Source: Zoogloea oryzae (lineage in GTDB: Bacteria > Pseudomonadota > Gammaproteobacteria > Burkholderiales > Rhodocyclaceae). Taken from it: DNA of 64,000 nucleotides. Where the stretch lies: contig NZ_BSPX01000012.1 in the NCBI RefSeq assembly GCF_030161255.1, positions 1 through 64,000 on the forward strand, given 5' to 3'. The position numbers and the translations under genes were made by a program. Below are positions 26,742 to 37,218 of this stretch, one piece after another (position 1 is the stretch's first letter; the number at the start of each line of letters is the position of its first letter). The notes beneath the pieces are model-generated. The model ran no database searches, was not told the DNA's origin, and saw only the letters and a list, made by a program, of their open reading frames with translations.

Positions 26742-27833
26742 TCAGGAGAACAGGCGCAGGGCCAGCGGGGAGCCCGGTGCGATGCCCTGCTCGGCCATCT
26801 GCCCCTGGAACTGCTCGATCTGGGCGCGGATCAGGCCCACGGCCTTGTCGCCGAAGGGCGAGCGGTTGTCGTCGACCACCGCGCCGCCAAGGGCATCGGC
26901 GAGCTGCTGGGCAACGCCCATCATCCGCTCGAAGACGCGCACGCCGTCGGCAACCCGCGGCACGTCGAGGGTCAGGGTGACGCCCTGGGTGACGAGGCCG
27001 CGCATCTCTTCGGCTGCAAACAGGACAGGCTCAAGGTTGGACAGCACGAACTGGCTCACGCCCAGCTCGTCGCGGGCATGGAAGCTGCCGTCGCTCATCA
27101 GTTCAAGCCCGGCTGCCTCGGCCAGGCCGCGCAGCTTGGTGCCAGCGAAACCCTGGTCGCGGGCCACCACATTGACGCCGATCTGGATGTCCACACCGGC
27201 GCACAGGCGGTCGAGGTCGGCGGCACGGGTCAGCGCATCGGCCTTGGCCGGCAGCGACGGGATGGCCATGAACAGGTCGCACATGCGCTGCAGGCCGGCG
27301 CCCAGCCGGGTGAGGTCGCCATCACTGGCGGGGCCCCGGCGGTCCACCAGCTGCAGCGCGGCACACACCCAATGATAGCTGGCTGCCGTGTTGGCGCCGA
27401 CGAGCTCCCAGCGATTGTCGGTATCCGAAAAACCGAACCAGCGCAGCGGCTTGGCCAGCCCGTCGAGCTGCTCGGTTGCGGCCTGCCACAGGCGGCCACC
27501 CACCACCGGCTCGATGGCCTCGATGCGGACCACCCAGTCGGCCCGCTCATCCACATCGACGGGCAGCAGGGGCGGCACGCGCCGGGCGCTGGCGTCCTTG
27601 ACGTCCTGGGCGCTGGGCTGGGGCCGCGCTGGCGCCTCGCCGCCGATCACCGGCTCGAGCCGGTCGGCAGACGCCGGACGGGACGACGCCTCGCCGCCGA
27701 GGGGCTGGACATTGTCGAGCGCATCCATCTGCTTGCGGTGCTTGCGCTCCTGCCACTTGTTGAACGCAAAGATGCCGACGACGACAACGCCGCCAGCACC
27801 GACCAGACCCATCTGCAAGTCACTGATTGCCAT
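26742..27833 (-). CDS. zipA: ZipA-like cell division protein
   Basis: 363 residues. An N-terminal membrane anchor (LQMGLVGAGGVVVVGIFAFN, about 6-25) is followed by a basic stretch (KWQERKHRKQ), a variable Pro/Ala-rich linker to about residue 115, and a C-terminal domain of about 240 residues. The domain ends in a segment with GVTLTLDVPRVADGVRVFER, matching the ZipA FtsZ-binding domain strand region. The gene is between smc and ligA, exactly where zipA lies in many beta- and gammaproteobacteria. Sequence conservation of ZipA is low, so the call leans on topology and context. Confidence 0.85.
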   Translation of the reverse strand: MAISDLQMGLVGAGGVVVVGIFAFNKWQERKHRKQMDALDNVQPLGGEASSRPASADRLEPVIGGEAPARPQPSAQDVKDASARRVPPLLPVDVDERADWVVRIEAIEPVVGGRLWQAATEQLDGLAKPLRWFGFSDTDNRWELVGANTAASYHWVCAALQLVDRRGPASDGDLTRLGAGLQRMCDLFMAIPSLPAKADALTRAADLDRLCAGVDIQIGVNVVARDQGFAGTKLRGLAEAAGLELMSDGSFHARDELGVSQFVLSNLEPVLFAAEEMRGLVTQGVTLTLDVPRVADGVRVFERMMGVAQQLADALGGAVVDDNRSPFGDKAVGLIRAQIEQFQGQMAEQGIAPGSPLALRLFS

Positions 27834-27854
27834 CGAAATCCCTTGTTTCCCGCA

Positions 27855-30800
27855 TCACGCCGCGGCAGCTTCCGCAAGACGCAGTGCTTCTTCAATATCC
27901 ACTTCCACCACCCGCGACACACCCTGTTCCTGCATCGTGACGCCCACCAGCTGCTCCGCGATTTCCATCGTGATCTTGCTGTGGCTGATGAACACGAACT
28001 GGGTCTGCGACGACATGCGCTTGACCATCTGGCAGTAGCGCTCGGTGTTGGAATCGTCGAGTGGTGCATCCACCTCATCCAGCATGCAGAACGGCGCCGG
28101 GTTGAGCTGGAACATCGAAAATACCAGCGCAATCGCGGTCAGTGCCTTTTCCCCGCCCGAAAGCAGCTGGATGGAACTGTTCTTCTTGCCGGGCGGCTGG
28201 GCGACGATCGAGATGCCCGCATCGAGAATCTCGTCGCCAGTAAGCACCAGCCGCGCTTCACCCCCTCCGAAGAGCATCGGGAAGAGATTCCCGAAATGGT
28301 GATTAACCGTATTGTACGTCTCTTGAAGCTGCTCTCGCGTCTCCCGATCGATCCGTCGTATGGCATCTTCAAGGGTTTCGATCGCGCCTAACAGATCCTC
28401 TGTCTGCACGTCGAGGTAATTCTTCCGCTCCGCCGCCGCTTTCAGCTCATCGAGCGCCGCCAGATTGACCGGGCCCAGCTCGGCGATCTCACGGCCAAGG
28501 CGAGCGACCTCACGCTGCAGCGAACCTTCCTTCAGATCAGGCACCAGCAGCGGCGCCAGCGCCGCCTCGTCGGCCTGGGCCTCTTCGAGACGGGCGGCAT
28601 GCTGGGCTTCGGCCATCTCGACGGCCTGGACGCGCAGGCGCAGGTCGGCGACGCGCTCGCGCTGGGGCGCAGCGGCGTGTTCGGTGCGCTGGCGATCCTC
28701 TTCCAGCCCGCGCAGCTGGCCGTTGGCGGCCTCCAGCGTGTTGCGGCTGGCGGCGAGCGCGGTCTCGCGGGTCGCGCGCAGGGCCACGGCCTCCTGCAAT
28801 GCGGCCGACACCGAGACCTCGTCGATCTCCATCAGCGATTCGCGGCGCTCGGTCAGTTCGTCGGCGATGCGTTCAAGCTGCTCGCCGGCCAGCGCCCGGT
28901 TGCGGGCGATGTCGTCGAGCTTGCTCACGCATTCGCGCTCGGAATGGCGGGCCTCCTGCAGCTCGCGAGCCAGCGCGGATTCCAGCGCGCGAGTCTCGCG
29001 CAGGCTGCTTTCGCGCTCGCGGCGCACCGCCTCGGCGGCGTCGAGCCGGCCGCGCTGCAGCTCGGCCATCTCGCGGCTGCGCTCCAGTTCGGTCTCGGCG
29101 CGCATCAGGCGGTCGCGCTCAGCCTGTTCGGCGTGGGCGATCTCGCCCAGATCCCGCCCGATCTGGCCGCAGCGTTCTTCGTAGCGCTGGCGGGCCTGGT
29201 TGAGCTTGAGCACCTCGACCTGCTCGGCATGCACCCGCGCCTGCAGCGCCTGGGCGTCGCGACGCAGGTTGGCCAGCGCATCCTGCACGCGGGTGGCGAG
29301 CGCCTCGGCCTCGGCCATGGATTCCCGCGCCATCGCGGCGGCTTCCTGGGCGGCCTCGACCTCGGCACCCAACTGGTCGATCTCCCGCTGGCGCTCGATG
29401 ACACCGTGGGTGCGCGAATCCGGCGCGTAGTGAATCAGCGCGTGACGGCTCAGCAGGCGGCCGTCCCGCGACACCAGCACCACACCGGCAGCGAGCGTCT
29501 CGCGCCGGTCGATCCAGGCGGCCAGATCGTCCGCGACGAACACGCGGGCAAGCCAGCTTTCCAGCACCGCGGCCAGCTCGCCGTCGGCGCCGACCTTCTG
29601 GACGAGCGGCCGGCAACCTTCCGGCGCCGGTGCGGCATCAGCCGCCGCCGGCGCACCGGCCAGCAGAAAGGCGAATGCGCCCGGCACCTTGTCGGCCAGC
29701 GCGGCCAGCGCCACCTTTCCGTCCTCGGCCGGCAAGGCGGCGAGGCGTTCGCGCAGCACCGCCTCGACGGCGAGTTCCCACCCGGCCTCGACGCGGATGC
29801 GCTGCCACAGGGGCTTGAGGCCGTCGAGCTTGTGGCGCTTGATCCAGTCGCCCAGCTGGCCCTGCACCTGCACCTTGTTCTGCAGCTGCACCAGCGCCTC
29901 GCGGCGTGCCCGCAACTCGGTGGCGTGGCGCTGGGCCTGACGCTCGGCCTCCAGGGCCTGCTTGAGGGCCTGCTGGGCGGCGGGCAGCTGGGTCTGGGCG
30001 TCGGCGATGTCGGACTGGCGCTGCTCCAGCGCTTCTTCGGCAGCCGCCAGCGCCGCCTCGCGCTCGGCGGCCTTACGCAGGTCAGGCGCCTGGACGGCGG
30101 ATTCTTCCTGCTGCAGGCGCGCGCGACGCTGGGCGAGGGTATCGAGCGTGCGCTCGCTGCTCACCCGGTGGGCGTCCTCGACGCGGATCTGCTGTTCGGC
30201 GTGATTGAGCTCGCGGCGAATCGCGGCGGCGGCCGCATCGGCGGCATTGAGCGCCTCCTCGGCCTCCGGCAGACGGTCGCCCACCTCGGCGTGGCGGGCC
30301 TCGGCCTGTTCGGCGCGGATCGCGGCGTGGTCGAGCAGGCCCTGCCAGCGCTCGCTGTCGGCAGCGAGGCTTTCGAGCTGGCTGCGCCACTGGGCGTCGT
30401 CGCGCTCCAGCTGGGCGAGGCGGCTTTCGAGAATCCGCCGGCTGTCGCGCAGGCGGGCGAGCTCGCCTTCGAGGCGGGTGAGCTCGGAGCTCACCGCAAA
30501 CAGCGCGGTCTGGGCGTGCTGCACGCCCTCGTTGGCTTCCAGCTGGGCTTCGCGGGCGGTCTCGAGCTGGCTCTCGAGTTCCTGCAGGCGCGACGAATCG
30601 GCCTCGATGCGCCGGGTGGCGTCGGCCAGCTCTTCGGCCAGCCGGGCGCGCTCGGCGCGGGCCTCGTTGCGCTTGAGCAGCCACAGGAGGTTCTGACGCT
30701 CCGACAGGCTGGCGTTGAGCTGGCGGTATTTTTCGGCGATCGCGGCCTGCTGCTCCAGCTTGCCGAGCTGCTGGCCGAGTTCGCTACGGATGTCGTCGAG

Positions 30801-31379
30801 ACGGGTCAGGTTGTCGCGGGCGTCGCACAGGCGCCCCTCGGTTTCCTTGCGCCGCTCGCGGTATTTGGTGACGCCGGCGGCCTCCTCGAGAAAGCCGCGG
30901 ACTTCTTCGGGCTTGGCCTCGATGATCCGCGAGATCATGCCCTGCTCGATGATCGCGTAGGCCCGCGGCCCGAGGCCGGTGCCCAGGAACAGATCAATCA
31001 CGTCCTTCCGGCGCACCTGCATGCCGTTGATGAAGTAGGTCGATTCGCCGCTGCGATCGAGCACGCGCTTCACCGCCACTTCGGCGTAAGGCTTCCACTG
31101 GCCGGCGGCCTTGCCTTCGGCGTTGTCGAAGACGAGCTCGACGCTGGCGCGCGACACCGGCTTGCGGGTGGTCGAGCCGTTGAAGATGACGTCCATCATC
31201 GAGCCGCCCCGCAGCGCCGAGGCGCGCGATTCGCCCAGCACCCAGCGCACCGCGTCGATGATGTTGGATTTGCCACAGCCGTTCGGACCCACCACGCCCA
31301 CCAGATTGCCGGGCGTGAGCACGGTCGTCGGATCGACGAAGGTCTTGAAACCGGCGAGCTTGAGTTTGGCGAGACGCAC
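27855..31379 (-). CDS. smc: Chromosome segregation ATPase SMC
   Basis: 1174 residues. The N-terminal ABC half has the Walker A GPNGCGKSNIIDAVRWVLGE near residues 31-50. Two very long Ala/Glu/Arg-rich coiled-coil arms surround a central hinge (GDWIKRHKLDGLKPLW onward). The C-terminal half has the signature LLSGGEKALTAIALVFS and the Walker B/D-loop FCMLDEVDAPLDDSNT. It compacts and resolves replicated chromosomes with ScpA/ScpB (not in the window). I chose a GTG at 31379 because the family start is MRLxKLKLxGFKTFVDPT; no clear ribosome site precedes it, and the frame remains open further upstream. Confidence 0.97.
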   Translation of the reverse strand: MRLAKLKLAGFKTFVDPTTVLTPGNLVGVVGPNGCGKSNIIDAVRWVLGESRASALRGGSMMDVIFNGSTTRKPVSRASVELVFDNAEGKAAGQWKPYAEVAVKRVLDRSGESTYFINGMQVRRKDVIDLFLGTGLGPRAYAIIEQGMISRIIEAKPEEVRGFLEEAAGVTKYRERRKETEGRLCDARDNLTRLDDIRSELGQQLGKLEQQAAIAEKYRQLNASLSERQNLLWLLKRNEARAERARLAEELADATRRIEADSSRLQELESQLETAREAQLEANEGVQHAQTALFAVSSELTRLEGELARLRDSRRILESRLAQLERDDAQWRSQLESLAADSERWQGLLDHAAIRAEQAEARHAEVGDRLPEAEEALNAADAAAAAIRRELNHAEQQIRVEDAHRVSSERTLDTLAQRRARLQQEESAVQAPDLRKAAEREAALAAAEEALEQRQSDIADAQTQLPAAQQALKQALEAERQAQRHATELRARREALVQLQNKVQVQGQLGDWIKRHKLDGLKPLWQRIRVEAGWELAVEAVLRERLAALPAEDGKVALAALADKVPGAFAFLLAGAPAAADAAPAPEGCRPLVQKVGADGELAAVLESWLARVFVADDLAAWIDRRETLAAGVVLVSRDGRLLSRHALIHYAPDSRTHGVIERQREIDQLGAEVEAAQEAAAMARESMAEAEALATRVQDALANLRRDAQALQARVHAEQVEVLKLNQARQRYEERCGQIGRDLGEIAHAEQAERDRLMRAETELERSREMAELQRGRLDAAEAVRRERESSLRETRALESALARELQEARHSERECVSKLDDIARNRALAGEQLERIADELTERRESLMEIDEVSVSAALQEAVALRATRETALAASRNTLEAANGQLRGLEEDRQRTEHAAAPQRERVADLRLRVQAVEMAEAQHAARLEEAQADEAALAPLLVPDLKEGSLQREVARLGREIAELGPVNLAALDELKAAAERKNYLDVQTEDLLGAIETLEDAIRRIDRETREQLQETYNTVNHHFGNLFPMLFGGGEARLVLTGDEILDAGISIVAQPPGKKNSSIQLLSGGEKALTAIALVFSMFQLNPAPFCMLDEVDAPLDDSNTERYCQMVKRMSSQTQFVFISHSKITMEIAEQLVGVTMQEQGVSRVVEVDIEEALRLAEAAAA

Positions 31380-31603
31380 TGGAATTCGGAAAAAGGCTGG
31401 GGAAAACGGAGCTGCAAGCACTTGCGCAGCACGCTTGCTGCACTGCCACATAAACGGCGGACGCTATAATAGCATTCGTTAAAAATCAGGCCACAGGCTT
31501 TGTCTTGCCCTGTCCTGCACCACCGCAGCACGGCGTTTTATCCTCTGCGCCCCGCCATCCGCGCCGGGCCGCCCCCAGGACGAACACAGGAAATCCCCCG
31601 AAC
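31380..31603. other. Divergent smc/dapC intergenic region
   Basis: This 224-base gap holds no gene. The only strong promoter-like word is TATAAT at 31465-31470 on the rightward strand, about 133 bases before dapC, without a good -35 at 16-18 bases. Its reverse (ATTATA) could serve smc. The region is less GC-rich than its surroundings just there. Confidence 0.4.
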
Positions 31604-32814
31604 GTGAACCCGCACCTCCAGGATCTTCACCCCTATCCCTTCGAAAAACTGCGCGGCCTCTTCGAAGGCATCGTGCCGCCGGCCGGCTATTCGGCGATCC
31701 GCCTGTCCATCGGCGAACCGCAGCACGCCACGCCCGAGTTCATCAAGCAGGCGCTCGTCGACAACCTCGGCGGCCTCGCCAACTACCCGACCACCCAGGG
31801 CTCCGACGCCCTGCGCCAGTCGATCGCCGGCTGGCTGGAACGCCGCTATGGCCTGCCCAAGGTGAGCGCAGCCACCCAGGTGCTGCCGGTCAATGGCTCC
31901 CGCGAGGCGCTGTTCGCCTTCGCCCAGTGCGTGATCGACGGCAGCAAGCCCGATGCGCTTGTGCTCTCGCCCAACCCGTTCTATCAGATCTACGAAGGCG
32001 CGGCCTATCTGGCGGGCGTCAAGCCCTACTTCGTCAATAACCTGCCGGGCGACCGCTTCGCGTCGGATTTCGACGCCGTGCCCGAATCCGTGTGGCAGCG
32101 CGTCCAGCTGGTCTTCGTGTGCTCGCCGGGCAACCCCACCGGCAAGGTGCTCTCCCTCGACGAGTGGAAGCAGCTCTTTGAACTATCGGATCGCTACGGC
32201 TTCGTGATCGCCGCCGACGAGTGCTACTCCGAGATCTACTTCGACGACGCCCACCTGCCCATCGGCGGCCTTGAGGCGGCCCATCGCCTCGGCCGCACGG
32301 ATTTCCGCAACGTGGTGATGTTCTCCAGCCTGTCCAAGCGCTCCAACGTGCCGGGCATGCGCTCTGGCTTCGTGGCCGGCGACGCGGAGATCCTCAAGCG
32401 CTTCCTGCTCTACCGCACCTACCACGGCTGCGCCATGAGCCCGTCGGTGCAGGCGGCCTCCGCCGCGGCCTGGAACGATGAGGCCCACGTGGCTGAAAAC
32501 CGTCGTCAATATCGCGAGAAGTTCGCCGTTATCACCCCCATGCTGAAACCCTGGCTAGACGTGGACCTGCCCGACGCCGGCTTCTACCTGTGGGCCAACG
32601 TCACCCGCCTGGGGGTTTCCGACACCGAGTTCGCCCGCCGCCTGCAGGCTGAATATAATGTGACGGTTCTGCCTGGCAGTTTCCTCGCCCGCGAGGCTCA
32701 CGGGGTCAATCCCGGTGCCGGCTTCGTCCGTATCGCGCTGGTTGCCGACCTGGCAGAGTGCGTCGAAGCGGCCAATCGAATCGTCGCCTTCGCCCAACAA
32801 CTTTCGAACAATCC

Positions 32815-32818
<4 letters not shown>
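31604..32818 (+). CDS. dapC: Succinyldiaminopimelate transaminase DapC
   Basis: 404 residues, class I aminotransferase fold. Motifs include NGSREALFAFAQ (cofactor phosphate side), SPGNPTGKVLSLDEW, ADECYSEIYFDD with the conserved Asp and Tyr, and the PLP lysine in FSSLSKRSNVPGMRSGF. It aminates N-succinyl-2-amino-6-ketopimelate in the succinylase route to diaminopimelate and lysine. The GTG at 31604 is chosen because VNPHLQDLHPYPFEKL matches the family N-terminus. It overlaps dapD by four bases, which supports DapC over a generic aspartate aminotransferase. Confidence 0.94.
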
Positions 32819-33666
<848 letters not shown>

Positions 33667-33675
33667 CCCCGCCCC

Positions 33676-33716
33676 GGGCCGCCCTCAGGCACCCCCGGGT
33701 AACCCTGAGGCGGCCC
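33676..33716 (+). promoter_or_regulatory. GC-rich stem-loop between dapD and pilU
   Basis: GGGCCGCCCTCAGG (33676-33689) pairs with CCTGAGGCGGCCC (33704-33716) with one bulge and a 14-base loop. No T run follows, so it is at best a weak or Rho-assisted terminator or an mRNA-stability element. Confidence 0.45.
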
Positions 33717-33738
33717 AGCCTGCCGCCGGAGCTGACTG

Positions 33739-34908
33739 ATGATCATCGACAAGCTGTTCGCCCTGATGGCCGAGAAGAAAGCCTCGGACATCTTCATTAC
33801 CGTCGGCACGCCGATCCACATCAAGATCGACGGAAACACCCTGCCCATCAACCAGCAGGCCATGGACCCGACAATGGTCCACCGCATGGCCTACGAGATG
33901 ATGTCGCCCGAGCAGGTCGAGCGCTTCGAACGCACCCGGGAGATGAACCTCTCCTTCGGCCGGCGCGACATGGGCAACTTCCGCGTCAATATCTTCTGGC
34001 AGCGCAACAGCGTCGCCATCGTCGTCCGCTACATCTCGGGCGACATCCCGCGCCTCGAAAGCCTCGGCCTGCCGCCGGTGCTGGCCGACATCATCATGGA
34101 GAAGCGCGGCCTCATCCTGGTCGTCGGCGCCACCGGCTCGGGCAAGTCCACCACCATCGCCTCGATGATCGACCACCGGAACGAGAACCGCTCCGGCCAC
34201 ATCCTGACCATCGAAGACCCGATCGAATATCTGTTCAAGCACAAGATGTCGATCGTGAACCAACGCGAGATCGGCCAGGACACCAACGACTGGCAGCAGG
34301 CCCTCAAGAACGCCATGCGCCAGGCGCCCGACTGCATCCTGATCGGCGAGATCCGTGACCGCGAGACGATGCAGGCCGCCCTGTCGTATTCCCAGACCGG
34401 CCACCTGTGCCTCGCCACGCTGCACGCCAACAACGCCTACCACGCCCTCAACCGCATCTTCAGCTTCTTCCCGATGGACGGCCGCGCGCTGCTGGCTCTC
34501 GACCTCGCCGCGACGCTCAAGTGCATCGCCTCCCAGCGCCTCGTCAAGAAACCCGACGGAGGGCGGATTCCGGCCGTCGAGATCCTGCTCAACTCCCGTC
34601 AGGTGGCCGAGCTCATCGAGCGCAGCGAGATCTCCGCGATCCGCGAGGCCATGGAACAAAGCCTCGCCCAGGGCTCTCGCACCTTCGAGCAGGATCTGTT
34701 CCGGCTCTACAAGGAAAAGGTCATCACCCTCGAGGAAGCCCTCACCAATTCCGATTCGCCGACCAACCTGTCCTGGCTCATCAACAACGCCCAGTTTGGC
34801 AACACCAACGAGAAGGCCAGCCGCAACCAGTCGGCCATCGACTTCGAAAGCACCCAGCCGGACGGCTCGTCCTTCCGCGAGTTCACCCTCGAACTCGACG
34901 ACGACTGA
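33739..34908 (+). CDS. pilU: Type IV pilus retraction ATPase, PilU/PilT family
   Basis: 389 residues. An N-terminal PAS-like domain is followed by the Walker A GATGSGKST at 130-138, the Asp box ILTIEDPIEYLF, Walker B-like DCILIGEIRDRETM, and the His box TGHLCLATLHANN. It powers pilus retraction, PilU acting with PilT in twitching. PilU rather than PilT is suggested by length and by the acidic C-terminal extension after LSWLINNAQFGN ending ELDDD. It is placed between dapD and dapE, a known betaproteobacterial arrangement with no obvious functional link. Confidence 0.9.
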   Translation: MIIDKLFALMAEKKASDIFITVGTPIHIKIDGNTLPINQQAMDPTMVHRMAYEMMSPEQVERFERTREMNLSFGRRDMGNFRVNIFWQRNSVAIVVRYISGDIPRLESLGLPPVLADIIMEKRGLILVVGATGSGKSTTIASMIDHRNENRSGHILTIEDPIEYLFKHKMSIVNQREIGQDTNDWQQALKNAMRQAPDCILIGEIRDRETMQAALSYSQTGHLCLATLHANNAYHALNRIFSFFPMDGRALLALDLAATLKCIASQRLVKKPDGGRIPAVEILLNSRQVAELIERSEISAIREAMEQSLAQGSRTFEQDLFRLYKEKVITLEEALTNSDSPTNLSWLINNAQFGNTNEKASRNQSAIDFESTQPDGSSFREFTLELDDD

Positions 34909-34925
34909 GCCAGCGCACCACCCAC

Positions 34926-34962
34926 CCCGCCGTCCATCCGCCCAGCCCAGGGCGACGGCGGG
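34926..34962 (+). promoter_or_regulatory. Stem-loop downstream of pilU
   Basis: CCCGCCGTC (34926-34934) and GACGGCGGG (34954-34962) form a 9-base perfect stem with a 19-base loop in the pilU-dapE gap. There is no T tract; possible weak termination or processing site. Confidence 0.4.
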
Positions 34963-34997
34963 CGCATCGCCTGCCCCAACCAAATACAAGACAACGC

Positions 34998-36140
34998 ATG
35001 AACCCCACGCTCGAACTCACCCGCAGCCTCATCGCGCGCCCGTCGGTCACGCCCGAAGACGCCGGCTGCCTCGACCTCATCGCCAGCCGCCTGGCGCCCC
35101 TCGGTTTCGTGTGCGAACGCATCGACGGCGGCGGCGTCAGCAACCTGTGGGCCCGTCGCGGCACCGCCCGTCCGCTGGTGGTGTTCGCCGGCCACACCGA
35201 CGTCGTCCCCACCGGCCCGCTGGAAGCCTGGACGTCCCACCCCTTCGAGCCCACCGAGCGTGACGGCCTGCTGTTCGGCCGCGGCGCCGCCGACATGAAA
35301 GCGTCCCTCGCGGCCTTCGTCACCGGCATCGAAGCCTTCGTCGCCGCCCACCCGGACCACGCCGGCTCCATCGCCCTGCTGCTCACCTCGGACGAAGAAG
35401 GCGACGCCACCCACGGCACCACGCTGGTCGTCGAGACCCTGCGGGCCCGTGGCGAGGCCCTCGACTTCTGCATCGTCGGCGAGCCCACCTCCACCACCAC
35501 CCTCGGCGACACCATCAAGAACGGCCGCCGCGGCAGCCTGTCGGGCAAGCTCACGGTCAAGGGCGTGCAGGGCCACATCGCCTACCCGCACCTGGCCAAA
35601 AACCCCATCCACCTCGCCGCGCCGGCGCTGGCCGAGCTCGCCGCCGAGACCTGGGACGAAGGCAACGAATACTTCCCGCCCACCTCCTGGCAGATGTCCA
35701 ACATCAAGGCCGGCACCGGCGCCACCAACGTCATCCCGGGCACGCTGGAAGTCCTCTTCAACTTCCGCTTCGCCACGGTGCACACCGCCGACGATCTCAA
35801 GGCCCGCGTGCACGCGATCCTCGACCGTCACGGCCTTGATTACGACCTCGCCTGGACCCTCGGCGGCAAGCCCTTCCTCACGCCCCGCGGCAACCTCGTG
35901 GGCGCGATGGAAGCCGCCATCCGCGACACCGTGGCGATCAGCCCCGAGCTCTCCACCACCGGCGGCACCTCCGACGGCCGCTTCATCGCCGATATCTGCC
36001 CGCAGGTCGTCGAATTCGGCCCGGTGAACGCCACCATCCACAAGCTCAACGAATGCGTCGCGCTGGATGCCATCCAGCCCCTGTCGGACATCTACCGCCG
36101 CACCCTCGAAAACCTGCTCACCGCATCGGACAAGGCATGA
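34998..36140 (+). CDS. dapE: Succinyl-diaminopimelate desuccinylase DapE
   Basis: 380 residues, M20 metallopeptidase family. Zinc ligands and catalytic residues are visible: FAGHTDVVPTGP with H66 and D68, GRGAADMKASLAAF with D99, and the SDEEGDATHGT segment with E133/E134. TGGTSDGRFIADICPQVVEFG closes the active site near the end. It releases succinate to give LL-diaminopimelate, completing the branch whose other enzymes are dapC and dapD just upstream. Its stop overlaps the prmB start (ATGA). Confidence 0.97.
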   Translation: MNPTLELTRSLIARPSVTPEDAGCLDLIASRLAPLGFVCERIDGGGVSNLWARRGTARPLVVFAGHTDVVPTGPLEAWTSHPFEPTERDGLLFGRGAADMKASLAAFVTGIEAFVAAHPDHAGSIALLLTSDEEGDATHGTTLVVETLRARGEALDFCIVGEPTSTTTLGDTIKNGRRGSLSGKLTVKGVQGHIAYPHLAKNPIHLAAPALAELAAETWDEGNEYFPPTSWQMSNIKAGTGATNVIPGTLEVLFNFRFATVHTADDLKARVHAILDRHGLDYDLAWTLGGKPFLTPRGNLVGAMEAAIRDTVAISPELSTTGGTSDGRFIADICPQVVEFGPVNATIHKLNECVALDAIQPLSDIYRRTLENLLTASDKA

Positions 36141-37081
36141 ACGACCACCACGACGACCATCACGAAGACGACGAGCACGACCACGAACACGAGCACGGCC
36201 CCCTGGCCGAGCTCGTCACCGTTCGCGACTGGCTGCGCTATGCCGTCACCCGCTTCAACCGGGCCGGCTGCTATTTCGGCCACGGCCTGCCGGATGCCTA
36301 CGACGAAGCCGTCTACCTCGTCCTGCACACCCTCGCGCTGCCGCTGGATCGCCTCGAGCCCTTCCTCGACGCCTGCATCCCCGGCGACGAGCGGGAAGCC
36401 ATCTTCGAAGTCATCGAGAAGCGCGCAGTGGACAAGCTCCCCGCCGCCTACATCACCGGCGAGGCGTGGCTGGGGGATTTCCGCTTTGAAGTGGACCCGC
36501 GAGTCATCATTCCCCGCTCGTACTTTGCCGAACTGCTCGAAAACGGCTTTGCGCCGTGGATCCAGGACGCGGAAGAAGTCACCGCAGCGATGGACATGTG
36601 CACAGGCTCCGGCTGCCTGGCCATCCTGATGGCCCACGCCTTCCCCAACGCCCACATCACGGCCGTGGACATCTCCCAGGACGCCCTCGACGTGGCCGCC
36701 GCCAACATCGCTGCTTACGGCCTGGAAGATCGCGTCACGCTGGTGAAGTCCGACGGCTTTGCGTCGGTGCCCGAGCAGCGCTTCGACTTCATCCTCAGCA
36801 ACCCGCCCTACGTCACCCGAGAATCGATGGAATCGCTGCCGGCCGAATACCTCCACGAGCCCGGCATCGCCCTCGGCTCAGGAGAAGATGGCCTCGACCT
36901 GGTGCGCAAGCTGCTCGCCGACGCACCCCGTTTCCTGCAGCCGGAAGGCCTGCTGGCGATCGAAGTGGGGCACAACCGGCACATCGTCGACGAAGCCTTC
37001 CCGGCCCTCGCACCTACGTGGTTGTCGTCCCCCGGCGGCGACGATAAGGTATTTATCCTCCAAGCCGGTCAATTGTTGTAA
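36137..37081 (+). CDS. prmB: Ribosomal protein L3 glutamine N5-methyltransferase PrmB
   Basis: 314 residues. The SAM site is AMDMCTGSGCLAILMA near 152-167 and the catalytic NPPY motif lies in LSNPPYVTRESM, as in PrmB/HemK enzymes that methylate glutamine. The helical N-terminal domain (TVRDWLRYAVTRFNRAGCYFGHG) fits PrmB, which modifies ribosomal protein L3, better than PrmC. An odd feature is residues 2-20, eight His plus eleven acidic or Asn residues, ahead of the normal start of the family; this may bind metal or be a low-complexity extension. The start is fixed by the dapE overlap. Confidence 0.93.
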   Translation: MNDHHDDHHEDDEHDHEHEHGPLAELVTVRDWLRYAVTRFNRAGCYFGHGLPDAYDEAVYLVLHTLALPLDRLEPFLDACIPGDEREAIFEVIEKRAVDKLPAAYITGEAWLGDFRFEVDPRVIIPRSYFAELLENGFAPWIQDAEEVTAAMDMCTGSGCLAILMAHAFPNAHITAVDISQDALDVAAANIAAYGLEDRVTLVKSDGFASVPEQRFDFILSNPPYVTRESMESLPAEYLHEPGIALGSGEDGLDLVRKLLADAPRFLQPEGLLAIEVGHNRHIVDEAFPALAPTWLSSPGGDDKVFILQAGQLL

Positions 37082-37145
37082 AACCAAGCGCTTTTTGAGA
37101 ATTAGGTCAACCCGGTCGCCTGCCTGCCGTACTTATCATCTTGCC

Positions 37146-37173
37146 TGAGAGGGAAAAGCGTCTTTCCCTCTCA
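37146..37173. repeat. Perfect 11-base inverted repeat upstream of the response regulator
   Basis: TGAGAGGGAAA and TTTCCCTCTCA are perfectly complementary with a 6-base loop, inside the 137-base prmB/response-regulator gap. There is no T tract on the rightward side (ACAAAAAATC follows), so it is not a standard terminator for prmB. It lies about 45 bases before the next ATG, where an operator or 5' UTR hairpin could act. Confidence 0.55.
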
Positions 37174-37218
37174 TACAAAAAATCTGGCAAAAACGATAAA
37201 TAAGGTCAAGGAGTAGCC

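Noticed and set aside
33739..34908. pilU as a recent insertion splitting the dap genes
   Set aside because: Composition matches its neighbours, and the dapD-pilU-dapE order is familiar from other betaproteobacteria, so it is ancestral rather than inserted here.
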